This document shows, one piece after another, positions 50,335 through 57,610 of a stretch of DNA of 64,000 nucleotides (its first letter is position 1; each line of letters starts with the position of its first letter). The notes beneath the pieces are model-generated. The model was not told the DNA's origin and did no database searches. It worked only from the letters and a program-made list of their open reading frames with translations. The DNA is from an uncultured Bacilli bacterium (GTDB taxonomy: Bacteria; Bacillota_I; Bacilli_A; RF39; UBA660). Location of the stretch: the NCBI GenBank assembly GCA_934130375.1, contig CAKOXW010000003.1, forward strand, positions 1 through 64,000, written 5' to 3'. Made by a program: the position numbers and the translations under genes.

Positions 50335-50604
50335 TTGTTAAATCAATTTATATTGGTCGGTCGTGTTGAAAGTATCGATAAAGAAGATAATAAATGTATA
50401 CTTACATTAAGAATACCTAGAAACTATAAAAAGGAAAATGGAAAGTATGATAACGATATAGTTAAGATACAGGTATTTGATAGTTTAAGTGATAAAGTAT
50501 CTGAATATTGTAAAAAAGATGAAATGGCTGGTATTAGAGGAAAAATACAAAGTGATAATATATTACTGGCTGAAAAGATTTCTTTCTTGGGTAGTAAACA
50601 ATAA
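50335..50604 (+). CDS. single-stranded DNA-binding protein-like OB-fold
   Basis: An 89-aa protein. The start is a TTG at 50335, seven bases after GAGGTGAT. The chain LNQFILVGRVESIDKEDNKC, then ILTLRIPRNYKKENGKYDND and IVKIQVFDSLSDKVSEYCKK, then MAGIRGKIQSDNILLAEKIS has the strand order of bacterial SSB, without the acidic C-terminal tip. It is shorter than normal SSB and would serve replication of the element together with the primase-helicase. Confidence 0.75.
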   Translation: MLNQFILVGRVESIDKEDNKCILTLRIPRNYKKENGKYDNDIVKIQVFDSLSDKVSEYCKKDEMAGIRGKIQSDNILLAEKISFLGSKQ

Positions 50605-50643
50605 AAAGATAACTATTAGTTTTGGTTATCTTAAATTATATTT

Positions 50644-50703
50644 AAGAGAAAAAGTGAATTATATTTAAAGTTTTATATATTTTTCATTTTTTCTCTTTTT
50701 TAT
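50644..50703 (+). terminator. long terminator at the right end of the element
   Basis: AAGAGAAAAAGTGAA (50644-50658) pairs with TTCATTTTTTCTCTT (50683-50697) over 15 bp with one G-T pair, followed by TTT. The left arm repeats the AGAGAAAAAGTGAA core of the inverted repeats around the 44133 gene. It protects the cotJ fragment from plus-strand transcription. Confidence 0.7.
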
Positions 50704-50752
50704 ATTATATATCGTGGTATCACGTATTTCTGCGTGTAGAAACGTTTTTATA

Positions 50753-51181
50753 CTATTTTAATGTTATGGTTTCTTCTGCTGCCATATCTTCTGATAAATC
50801 AGCAAGTGGATCTCCAGTTACAGCAAAATATGATACTGTAAATGGTACTCCTGATGCATCGGTTGGATAAATTCCATAACCATGATCAGTGTAAGTTCCA
50901 TCTAAACCTGCTTCTTTCATTTCTTTTAGGGTTGCTCCTTTTGTTAATTGATATACCATCGCAGATATCATTTCGGCATGAGCAAGTTCTTCTGTGCCTA
51001 TATCAGTAAGTAATGCTTTACCCTTGTTATCTGGCATACTATATCTTTGATTTAAATATCTTAGTGATGCACCAAGTTCACCATTAGCACCACCTAATTG
51101 GGTGATAATATTTTTTGCCATTTTTAAATCTTTTTTCTTTATATTAATTGGGTATTGTAATTTTTTTTGATAACTCCACAT
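50753..51181 (-). CDS. cotJC: N-terminal fragment of CotJC (first 136 codons), split by the element
   Basis: MWSYQKKLQYPINIKKKDLK, then GGANGELGASLRYLNQRYSM, LLTDIGTEELAHAEMISAMV and GDPLADLSEDMAAE are clear CotJC sequence with the first metal motif (EELAH). True homology ends at codon 136 (GAA, 50776-50774). The last five codons before the stop (ETITLK minus the first residue) come from the element. The fragment alone lacks the second ExxH and one helix pair of the four-helix bundle, so it cannot bind the two manganese ions. It starts one base after the stop of the cotJA-B gene, in frame with nothing else. See the 39520 fragment. Confidence 0.92.
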   Translation of the reverse strand: MWSYQKKLQYPINIKKKDLKMAKNIITQLGGANGELGASLRYLNQRYSMPDNKGKALLTDIGTEELAHAEMISAMVYQLTKGATLKEMKEAGLDGTYTDHGYGIYPTDASGVPFTVSYFAVTGDPLADLSEDMAAEETITLK

Positions 51182-51182
51182 A

Positions 51183-51614
51183 CTATACTCCCTCCCAAGG
51201 CCAAGGACTATCTTCCCAACTCCAAGGCACTTCGTTTAATTCGTTTCCACTTAAAGTAAGTGGTTCATAAGTGTTATTATATTTAGATATTAAATCATTA
51301 GTCTTTTTATTGTATTCATTATATAATTTAATTCTATTTGCATCATTTGGATATATATCTAAATATAAATTTAATTCATGAGCATAAAATGCATTTTGCA
51401 TTATTTCTAAAAGCAATTTTTCTCTATTGTTCTTCGCAACAAAATTATATGTATCTTTATTATATGGCCAGTAAATATTCTTGAATATATTACCTCTTCT
51501 AAACCCCTCTTCTTTATTTGTTAAATCCTGCTGCATCATCATTTCTTTTTGAATATCTACCATGTCATTAACATTACTATAATTTTGATAATACATATTA
51601 TTTACATTATTCAT
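51183..51614 (-). CDS. cotJB: CotJA-CotJB fusion, spore coat assembly protein
   Basis: A 143-aa protein. Residues 75-143 are CotJB (NAFYAHELNLYLDIYPNDAN, then RIKLYNEYNKK and the ending VPWSWEDSPWPWEGV). Residues 30-60 (KEEGFRRGNIFKNIYWPYNK) match the CotJA pattern P-x-E-A-L-x-x-G-T-L-x-x-x-L-x-x-P-Y. In Bacillus these are two genes, cotJA and cotJB, ahead of cotJC. GGGAGG precedes the ATG at 51614. The three proteins form an inner coat layer; the operon is under mother-cell control in B. subtilis. No confident sigma-E promoter could be picked upstream by eye. Confidence 0.85.
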   Translation of the reverse strand: MNNVNNMYYQNYSNVNDMVDIQKEMMMQQDLTNKEEGFRRGNIFKNIYWPYNKDTYNFVAKNNREKLLLEIMQNAFYAHELNLYLDIYPNDANRIKLYNEYNKKTNDLISKYNNTYEPLTLSGNELNEVPWSWEDSPWPWEGV

Positions 51615-51731
51615 TATGACATCCTCCCATATCATATTATGTTCTAAAAATATTATTGAATAGACTATAGTTTATTTTGTATAAACATTGATATTTTTTA
51701 TAAATAATTGTATACTTATATTGGTGATATA

Positions 51732-52367
51732 ATGATTAAGAAAATTTTTAATGTTGATAATAAAGTTGCGAAAGTGTCAAATTATTTCTTTTTTACACTT
51801 ATGGTTTTTTCGATTATGCTTATTTTAAATTTAGTTATAGCAAAAGGTGTAACTGGTGATGACTTTGTTATAAATTTAGTAATGTTTATTATATACTTTG
51901 TTTTTTCTGGTTTAATACTTTATTTAACTAACACTAAAATGAAAATATATAGTAATGAATATCCAACTAGTAGAAATGTGCTTAATTTACTATTTATGAT
52001 TTATACTTTAGGTATAGTGCTTATGCTTACAACAATAATACTAAATTACTTACTTAAAGATAATTTAAGTGTTTACTCATTGTTAGTTTCGCTACTTGGT
52101 TACATACCGGTATTTGTTGGTGGCTATCTTGTTACAAATAATGGTAAATTACTTAATTTTGAAAATGATAAAAGAACTAACGCTACAAATGCAATAATCA
52201 TATTTATATTTATGGATTATGCTCTTAATGTAGTAACATGTATGCTTCAAATGATATTCAACGTAGGTGATATAGCAATTCTAGTTGGAAATTTATGTTT
52301 ATCATTTATATGGATGTGTGTGGTTGTAATTGCGTATATGTTATTAAATAAAAAAACAAGAATATAA
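51732..52367 (+). CDS. multi-pass membrane protein of unknown function
   Basis: A 211-aa protein with six to seven hydrophobic helices and short charged loops. The ATG at 51732 follows GGTGATATA; the frame is open further upstream without a ribosome binding site. No family motif is visible. It is divergent from the cotJ operon with about 115 bases between and ends at a terminator at 52374-52404. Confidence 0.7.
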   Translation: MIKKIFNVDNKVAKVSNYFFFTLMVFSIMLILNLVIAKGVTGDDFVINLVMFIIYFVFSGLILYLTNTKMKIYSNEYPTSRNVLNLLFMIYTLGIVLMLTTIILNYLLKDNLSVYSLLVSLLGYIPVFVGGYLVTNNGKLLNFENDKRTNATNAIIIFIFMDYALNVVTCMLQMIFNVGDIAILVGNLCLSFIWMCVVVIAYMLLNKKTRI

Positions 52368-52373
52368 TATTAG

Positions 52374-52404
52374 AAGGAAAGTTGTAAATAATTTTCCTTT
52401 TTTT
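52374..52404 (+). terminator. terminator of the 51732 gene
   Basis: AAGGAAA (52374-52380) pairs with TTTCCTT (52393-52399), followed by TTTTTTC. Confidence 0.7.
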
Positions 52405-52426
52405 CATACACTATAGTGTGATAAAT

Positions 52427-53779
52427 ATGAATATTAAAACTAATTCAAAAAAAGTAAAAAAAAGAGATATTTTTATTGCATTAAAAGGTGATAAATATGA
52501 TGGACATGATTATATAAAAGAAGCAATTTCTAATGGAGCGTCTAAAATAATTTGCGAAAAATGCGATTTTGATTTTCCTTGTTTAGTTGTTCCAAATACA
52601 CATGAATATCTTAAAAATTATGTTTACAATAAGTATTATAAAAAAATAAAAGATATAAAATTAATTGGAATAACTGGTACTAATGGTAAAACAACATCAT
52701 GCTTTTTAGTGTATCAAATGTTGCTTAAGTTAAAAGTAAAATGTGCATATATTGGTACGATAGGTTTTTACATAGATAAAAAAATAAGAGATTTAGATAA
52801 TACTACTCCTGATTTGGTAACTATGTATGAACTGTTGCTTGAGTGTAGAAAGAACAATGTAGAATATGTTGTAATGGAAGTATCTAGTCATGCTCTAAAA
52901 AAAGAAAGATTATATGGTTTAAAATTTAATGTAGTAGCGTTTACTAACTTAACCCAAGACCATCTTGATTTTCATAAAAACATGACCGATTACTTAAACT
53001 CAAAAAGAAAATTATTTGATATGACATATGATAATTCAGTATCTGTTGTTAATACCGATGATGATTACTCAAAATATTTCTTAAAAGATAATACCATTAC
53101 AATGGGCTTCAACAATTCCACTTATCAAATGCTTTCTTATAAACTATATCTTAATAAAACTACTTATAAGTTTAGATATAAGAACAAGGTATATAATGTA
53201 AAGATAAAATTACCAGGTAAATATAATATATATAATTCTATGCTTGCTATTATTATTTTAAATAATATAGGGTTTAAATTAAATAAAATAATTAAGATAA
53301 TAAGAAAGATTAATTCACCAAAAGGTAGAAGTGAAGTAATACGATATGGTAGTAATTATATAATAGTTGATTATGCACATACACCTGATGCGATTAAGAA
53401 TATTCTTAATAGTGTGTGCGAGTTTAAGAAGTCTAAGGTGTATACAATTGTTGGATGTGGTGGTAATAGAGATAAAAGTAAAAGAAGTGATATGGGGTTA
53501 ATATCAACTAATTTATCTGATTATGTAATATTTACTAATGATAATCCTAGATTTGAAGATCCTTATAAAATAGTTGATGATATAGTATCTAATCTTAATA
53601 AAGATAATTATGAAATAATATTAGATAGAAGTTTAGCAATAAAAAAAGGTATTAGTTATTTAAAAAAGAAAGATATATTGCTTATATTAGGTAAAGGGCA
53701 TGAGAATTATCAAATAGTTAATGATACTAAGAAGCATTTTGATGATTATGAAGAAGTATTAAGGTATATAAAAAAGTAA
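52427..53779 (+). CDS. MurE-type muropeptide ligase, paralog 1 (DNPR motif)
   Basis: A 450-aa protein of the Mur ligase family. The N-terminal domain (IALKGDKYDGHDYIKEAISN) is that of MurE but about 20-25 residues shorter. The ATP loop is ITGTNGKTTSCFLVY; further motifs are YVVMEVSSHALKKERL and VVAFTNLTQDHLDFH. The specificity motif is DNPRFEDP, the DNPR form that is associated with meso-diaminopimelate addition. The cytoplasmic step adds the third residue to UDP-MurNAc-dipeptide. A TTGATA-free stretch precedes it; the start ATG follows GTGATAA. A second MurE paralog lies at 57611-59041. Confidence 0.85.
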   Translation: MNIKTNSKKVKKRDIFIALKGDKYDGHDYIKEAISNGASKIICEKCDFDFPCLVVPNTHEYLKNYVYNKYYKKIKDIKLIGITGTNGKTTSCFLVYQMLLKLKVKCAYIGTIGFYIDKKIRDLDNTTPDLVTMYELLLECRKNNVEYVVMEVSSHALKKERLYGLKFNVVAFTNLTQDHLDFHKNMTDYLNSKRKLFDMTYDNSVSVVNTDDDYSKYFLKDNTITMGFNNSTYQMLSYKLYLNKTTYKFRYKNKVYNVKIKLPGKYNIYNSMLAIIILNNIGFKLNKIIKIIRKINSPKGRSEVIRYGSNYIIVDYAHTPDAIKNILNSVCEFKKSKVYTIVGCGGNRDKSKRSDMGLISTNLSDYVIFTNDNPRFEDPYKIVDDIVSNLNKDNYEIILDRSLAIKKGISYLKKKDILLILGKGHENYQIVNDTKKHFDDYEEVLRYIKK

Positions 53780-53800
53780 CTTAAAGAATTATTTGTAATT

Positions 53801-53829
53801 TATACACGAAATAAAAGTGTGTATATTTT
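53801..53829 (+). terminator. terminator of the 52427 gene
   Basis: TATACAC (53801-53807) pairs with GTGTATA (53819-53825), followed by TTTTC. It may also act for the convergent gene ending at 53851. Confidence 0.55.
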
Positions 53830-53850
53830 CTTCAAATTATTTCTTATTTG

Positions 53851-54603
53851 TTACTTTTTTCTTGAATTAGAATATGAATACATTTCTAAATTCAAAGTTT
53901 TTTCATTTAAGTAATTTACCATATCACTAAGTGTAGTATCAGTATTTAATAATTTATCAAATGCATTTTGAACATGCTCTGCAATAAATTCATTAAGTGC
54001 TAGTTTAATATCTAAAAAATCACCTTGTAATTCTTCATTATCTCTATCAGAATTTAATAAAATTATTGTATTTTTTAGTTCTGATAGTAGTAATTGATAT
54101 TCATTACTATCTACAAGTTCTCCCATATTTTTTAAATATGCTATAGTTAAATCACAATTTTCTTTAATATTTAAGTAACTAGTTGATTTTAAAGGTATCA
54201 TAGGTAAATCTCTTAAACTGTAATCAATATATTTATCTGGAATAATAATGCCTGCAAAGTTTGCAACCGGTACTTTTTTGCTTACAAATACTTCATCTGG
54301 ATGATTAAAATATTGCTCGTCTGAATTATAAATAAAATCTTGATTTTCAACAACTATTGATACATTTTTTGGAACATACATATAGAAACTAGAATTTATA
54401 TCATCCATATTTGAGTACATTGGTCTACTCATAGAAATATAATCATCAAAATTATAACCAAAGTAGTTTCTAGCATATTTAATATTATTTTCTTTAGCTT
54501 CACTTTTAGATAATATTCCATTTGTTAAAATACTCTCTATTTTCCATGGATTAAACCCAATACTATGCACAATTGTATTATCGCCAAATCTATAATTTTC
54601 CAT
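53851..54603 (-). CDS. hypothetical protein with ADP-ribosyltransferase-like N-terminal pattern
   Basis: A 250-aa protein. The ATG at 54603 follows GGTGATTAT. The beginning, TIVHSIGFNPWKIESILTNG, with ILSKSEAKENN, has the H-x-x-x-x-x-x-x-I-x-x-x-G-I-L-S layout of small ADP-ribosyltransferase or DarT-like folds. Around residues 97-120 it has DEVFVSKKVPVANFAGIIIP, resembling the strand that carries the catalytic Glu. The C-terminal 100 residues are helical. No antitoxin gene is next to it. The assignment is tentative. Confidence 0.5.
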   Translation of the reverse strand: MENYRFGDNTIVHSIGFNPWKIESILTNGILSKSEAKENNIKYARNYFGYNFDDYISMSRPMYSNMDDINSSFYMYVPKNVSIVVENQDFIYNSDEQYFNHPDEVFVSKKVPVANFAGIIIPDKYIDYSLRDLPMIPLKSTSYLNIKENCDLTIAYLKNMGELVDSNEYQLLLSELKNTIILLNSDRDNEELQGDFLDIKLALNEFIAEHVQNAFDKLLNTDTTLSDMVNYLNEKTLNLEMYSYSNSRKK

Positions 54604-54734
54604 ATAATCACCATTATTATTGTAGCATATTAATAAAAACATGTAAGAAAATATTTACAAATGTTTACGATTAATAATTATAAAACTTGATAAATACTCA
54701 AAAATCTTATATACTCATATAAGCGAGGTGGCTT

Positions 54735-55613
54735 ATGAGAAGTATAGATGTAATTGGTATGCCTATGAAATATGGTTGTTTTGTTGAGGGTGCGGATTTG
54801 GCGTTTTCTTCTATGAAAGATAGTTATAAAAGGATATTGAAACCAAAAAATGTTTATGAAATAGATACTAATCTTGGTTTAGAGGAACATAAAAAGGATA
54901 AACATATTAAGTATTTAGAACAAGTAATGGAAGCTAATAACAGACTTTATAATCAAGTAAGTGAAAGCCTAAATGCTTTAAGATTTCCAATAATTGTTGG
55001 TGGTGATCATTCAAGTGCGATTGGAAGTATAAAAGAATCTCTTGATTATACAGAAGGTGATTTATCTGTTATATGGATTGATGCTCATACCGATATTCAT
55101 ACAGAAAAAACTACACCTTCAGGTAACATTCATGGTATGCCTTTATCAGTTTGTTTAGGTAGATGTGATGAGAGATTTAATATTGGCAAATATAATTTAA
55201 AACCTGAAAATTTATATTACATTGGTGTAAGAAGTTACGAGATTGAGGAAATAAGTTATGTGCAAGAAAGCGAAATTACTTGTTACATGGACTTTGAAGT
55301 AACTATGAGAAAAATTGAAAATATAGTTAAAGAAATAATCAAAAATATAAAAACAAAATATGTACATATAAGTTTTGACTTGGATTGTATAAGTGATAAA
55401 GAGTTTAGTGCTGTAAATGTATCTGTTGAAAACAAGTATATAGATGGTACTGGGCTTAGTTTAAAGATGATTAAGACTGCTCTTAGTATGTTACTTACTA
55501 ATTTAAATGTATGTTCACTAGATATAGTAGAATATAATCCTTTATTAGATACTGATTTAAAATGTAAGGAAAAATATGAAGAAATATTAGAGGTAATTAA
55601 GGAGGCAATATGA
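54735..55613 (+). CDS. arginase/ureohydrolase family protein
   Basis: A 292-aa protein, the normal length. Binuclear manganese motifs are visible: GGDHSSAIGS, WIDAHTDIHTEKTTPSGNIH (the D-x-H-x-D set), HISFDLDCIS (D-x-D) and VEYNP (Glu near the end). It hydrolyses a guanidino compound, most likely arginine to ornithine and urea; agmatine cannot be excluded. GAGGTGG lies three bases before the ATG. It overlaps the ABC-F gene by 4 bases; a functional link is not obvious. Confidence 0.9.
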   Translation: MRSIDVIGMPMKYGCFVEGADLAFSSMKDSYKRILKPKNVYEIDTNLGLEEHKKDKHIKYLEQVMEANNRLYNQVSESLNALRFPIIVGGDHSSAIGSIKESLDYTEGDLSVIWIDAHTDIHTEKTTPSGNIHGMPLSVCLGRCDERFNIGKYNLKPENLYYIGVRSYEIEEISYVQESEITCYMDFEVTMRKIENIVKEIIKNIKTKYVHISFDLDCISDKEFSAVNVSVENKYIDGTGLSLKMIKTALSMLLTNLNVCSLDIVEYNPLLDTDLKCKEKYEEILEVIKEAI

Positions 55614-57193
55614 TAACAGTTAATAATGTATCATTAAGATTTGGTAAAAGAACTTTATTTGAAAATGTAAACCTTAAATTTACAAATGGTAACTGCTATG
55701 GTGTAATTGGTGCAAATGGTGCTGGTAAAAGTACATTTCTTAAATTACTAAGTGGTGAGATTGAAACTACTAGTGGAGAAATAAATATAGGTAAGGGTGA
55801 AAGATTATCTGTATTAAAACAGAACCATAATATTTATGAAGATAATAGAGTATTAGATGTTGTTATAATGGGTAATAAAAGGTTGTATGAAATAATAGAA
55901 GAAAAAAATGAATTATATACTAAAGACCCATTTACTGATAAGGATGGTATTAAGTTAGGTGAATTAGAAAGTGAATTCTTAGATTTAAATGGATGGCAAG
56001 CAGAAGCGGATGCTGCAGTATTACTACAAGGTTTAGGTGTTGATTTAAAATATCATGAAATGTTAATGAAAGATATACCTTCTAAAATAAAAGTTAAGGT
56101 TTTACTTGCGCAAGCATTATTTGGAAACCCAGATATACTTTTATTAGATGAACCAACTAATGGACTTGATTTAGATGCTAAAATGTGGCTTATAGATTTT
56201 TTAATTGATTTTGATAATACTGTTATAGTTGTATCCCATGATAGACATTTCTTAAATAAAGTATGTACTCATATTGTAGATATTGATTATGAGAAGATTA
56301 CAATGTTTGTTGGTAACTATGATTTTTGGTATAAATCTTCAGAATTAATTCAAAAACAAATGAAGGATTCTAATAAGAAAAAAGAAGAAAAAATTAAAGA
56401 ATTACAAGATTTTATTGCAAGATTTTCTGCTAATGCATCTAAAAGTAAGCAAGCAACATCAAGAAAGAAATTACTTGATAAAATTGTTCTTGAAGATATA
56501 AAACCTTCAAGTAGAAAATATCCATTTATTAATTTTAAAGAGGATAAACCACTTGGTAAAGATGTAATTACTACTAAGAATTTATGTGTAAGTGTTGAGG
56601 GTGTTAGAGTAATTAATAATTTAAATTTAATTATTAATAATTTTGATAAAATAGCATTTATTGGAAGTGAAATAGTTATTACTACTTTATTTAAAGTATT
56701 ATCAGGTGAAATTAAACCAGATAGTGGAGAAATTACTTATGGCAGTAGTGTAATCCCATCCTATTTTCCAAAAAATCACGATAGTTATTTTGATAGCAAT
56801 AAGAATTTAGTTGAGTGGTTAATGGATTATTCAAATGTAAAAGAAGAGCAATTTGTAAGAGGATTTTTAGGTAGGATGTTATTTAGTGGTGAAGAAGTAT
56901 TAAAGAAGGTAAATGTTTTATCAGGTGGAGAAAAGGTAAGATGTATGTTATCTAAGATGATGCTAAGTGGTGCTAATCTACTAATACTAGATGAGCCTAC
57001 TGATCATTTGGATGTAGAAACAATTACATCTTTAAATGAAGCACTAATTAATTTTAAAGGTGCAATACTATTTTCAACACATGACCATCAATTTATAGAA
57101 ACAACAGCAAATAGAATTATAGATTTTAAAGAAGATGGTAAATATATAGATAAAATGACTACTTATGAAGAGTTCTTAAAATTATACAAGTAA
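55610..57193 (+). CDS. ABC-F family ATPase (YkpA/YbiT-like)
   Basis: A 527-aa protein with two ATPase domains and no membrane part. Domain 1 has Walker A GANGAGKST and Walker B ILLLDEPTNGLD, but its signature is replaced by IPSKIKVKVLLAQA. Domain 2 has signature LSGGEKVRCMLSK and Walker B LILDEPTDHLD, but its P-loop reads GSEIVITTLF without the Lys. So one composite ATP site is intact and one degenerate. The linker and C-terminus resemble B. subtilis YkpA. ABC-F proteins act on the ribosome. GGAGGCAAT precedes the ATG, overlapping the arginase stop. Confidence 0.88.
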   Translation: MITVNNVSLRFGKRTLFENVNLKFTNGNCYGVIGANGAGKSTFLKLLSGEIETTSGEINIGKGERLSVLKQNHNIYEDNRVLDVVIMGNKRLYEIIEEKNELYTKDPFTDKDGIKLGELESEFLDLNGWQAEADAAVLLQGLGVDLKYHEMLMKDIPSKIKVKVLLAQALFGNPDILLLDEPTNGLDLDAKMWLIDFLIDFDNTVIVVSHDRHFLNKVCTHIVDIDYEKITMFVGNYDFWYKSSELIQKQMKDSNKKKEEKIKELQDFIARFSANASKSKQATSRKKLLDKIVLEDIKPSSRKYPFINFKEDKPLGKDVITTKNLCVSVEGVRVINNLNLIINNFDKIAFIGSEIVITTLFKVLSGEIKPDSGEITYGSSVIPSYFPKNHDSYFDSNKNLVEWLMDYSNVKEEQFVRGFLGRMLFSGEEVLKKVNVLSGGEKVRCMLSKMMLSGANLLILDEPTDHLDVETITSLNEALINFKGAILFSTHDHQFIETTANRIIDFKEDGKYIDKMTTYEEFLKLYK

Positions 57194-57217
57194 AAAACGG
57201 GATGACCCGTTTTTTTT
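57192..57217 (+). terminator. terminator of the arginase-ABC-F operon
   Basis: AAAACGGG (57194-57201), loop ATGA, CCCGTTTT (57206-57213), then TTTT. The stem is perfect and starts at the stop codon. Confidence 0.9.
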
Positions 57218-57242
57218 AGGAGAATGTATTTTTGAGTGACAA

Positions 57243-57506
57243 TTATAATATTTCTGTATTTGTAAAATCAACTTTACTTATATTGTGTACAACATCATAT
57301 GCCCCACCCGCAATTAGGCCAGATGCAGATAGAGCCAAAGAAAAATCTTTAGTTATAATGTAGTTTATTATTGCTGCGATAATTCCTATCGCAAGATTTT
57401 GAAGTGGTATTAAATTTGAATTAACCCATTTAAATCTTTTTGCTAGGAACCCAAATACTAATGTTACGAATATTGATATAATTCCTATTAATTCTGTTTC
57501 GTTCAT
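57243..57506 (-). CDS. small holin-like membrane protein
   Basis: An 87-aa protein with two to three hydrophobic helices (LIGIISIFVTLVFGFLAKRF, then IPLQNLAIGIIAAIINYII and LALSASGLIAGGAYDVVHN). The last segment resembles phage holins of Gram-positive phages. GAGGTGATAAT precedes the ATG. There is no endolysin gene next to it. It may be a phage leftover or a cell-wall-related membrane protein next to the MurE paralog; both are inference. Confidence 0.6.
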   Translation of the reverse strand: MNETELIGIISIFVTLVFGFLAKRFKWVNSNLIPLQNLAIGIIAAIINYIITKDFSLALSASGLIAGGAYDVVHNISKVDFTNTEIL

Positions 57507-57610
57507 ATTATCACCTCATTATAATATATTTTTATATTAAAAACAGAGTAATAATTAAAGACTAAATATAATTAATATTTTTAATTTTTGTAAATATACA
57601 TAAAAAAGAA

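Larger units (their letters stand above)
39678..50778. mobile_element. 11.1-kb integrative element interrupting cotJC (candidate sporulation intervening element)
   Basis: The ends are defined by the split gene: TTCTG at 39673-39677 and at 50774-50778 (CAGAA on the coding strand). Excision across this core deletes 11,101 bp and leaves GCA GAA CAA AAA, which reads AEQK in frame with both halves of CotJC. A large serine recombinase is encoded at the left end, 27 bp from the junction, as usual for such elements. Cargo: 38-aa ORF, primase-helicase, zinc-finger protein, two small proteins, XRE repressor, candidate RNA, two membrane-anchored proteins and SSB. There are no structural phage or conjugation genes. 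This resembles skin-type elements; developmental excision is inference. Confidence 0.85.

Noticed and set aside
50753..51181. cotJC as a simple truncated pseudogene
   Set aside because: The missing 3' end exists intact at 39520-39672, and the junctions share a core that restores the exact frame and length, so an insertion explains it better than decay.
51615..51720. Sigma-E promoter of the cotJ operon
   Set aside because: CATAATAT-like -10 candidates exist, but none has a matching -35 at the right distance, so no position is claimed.
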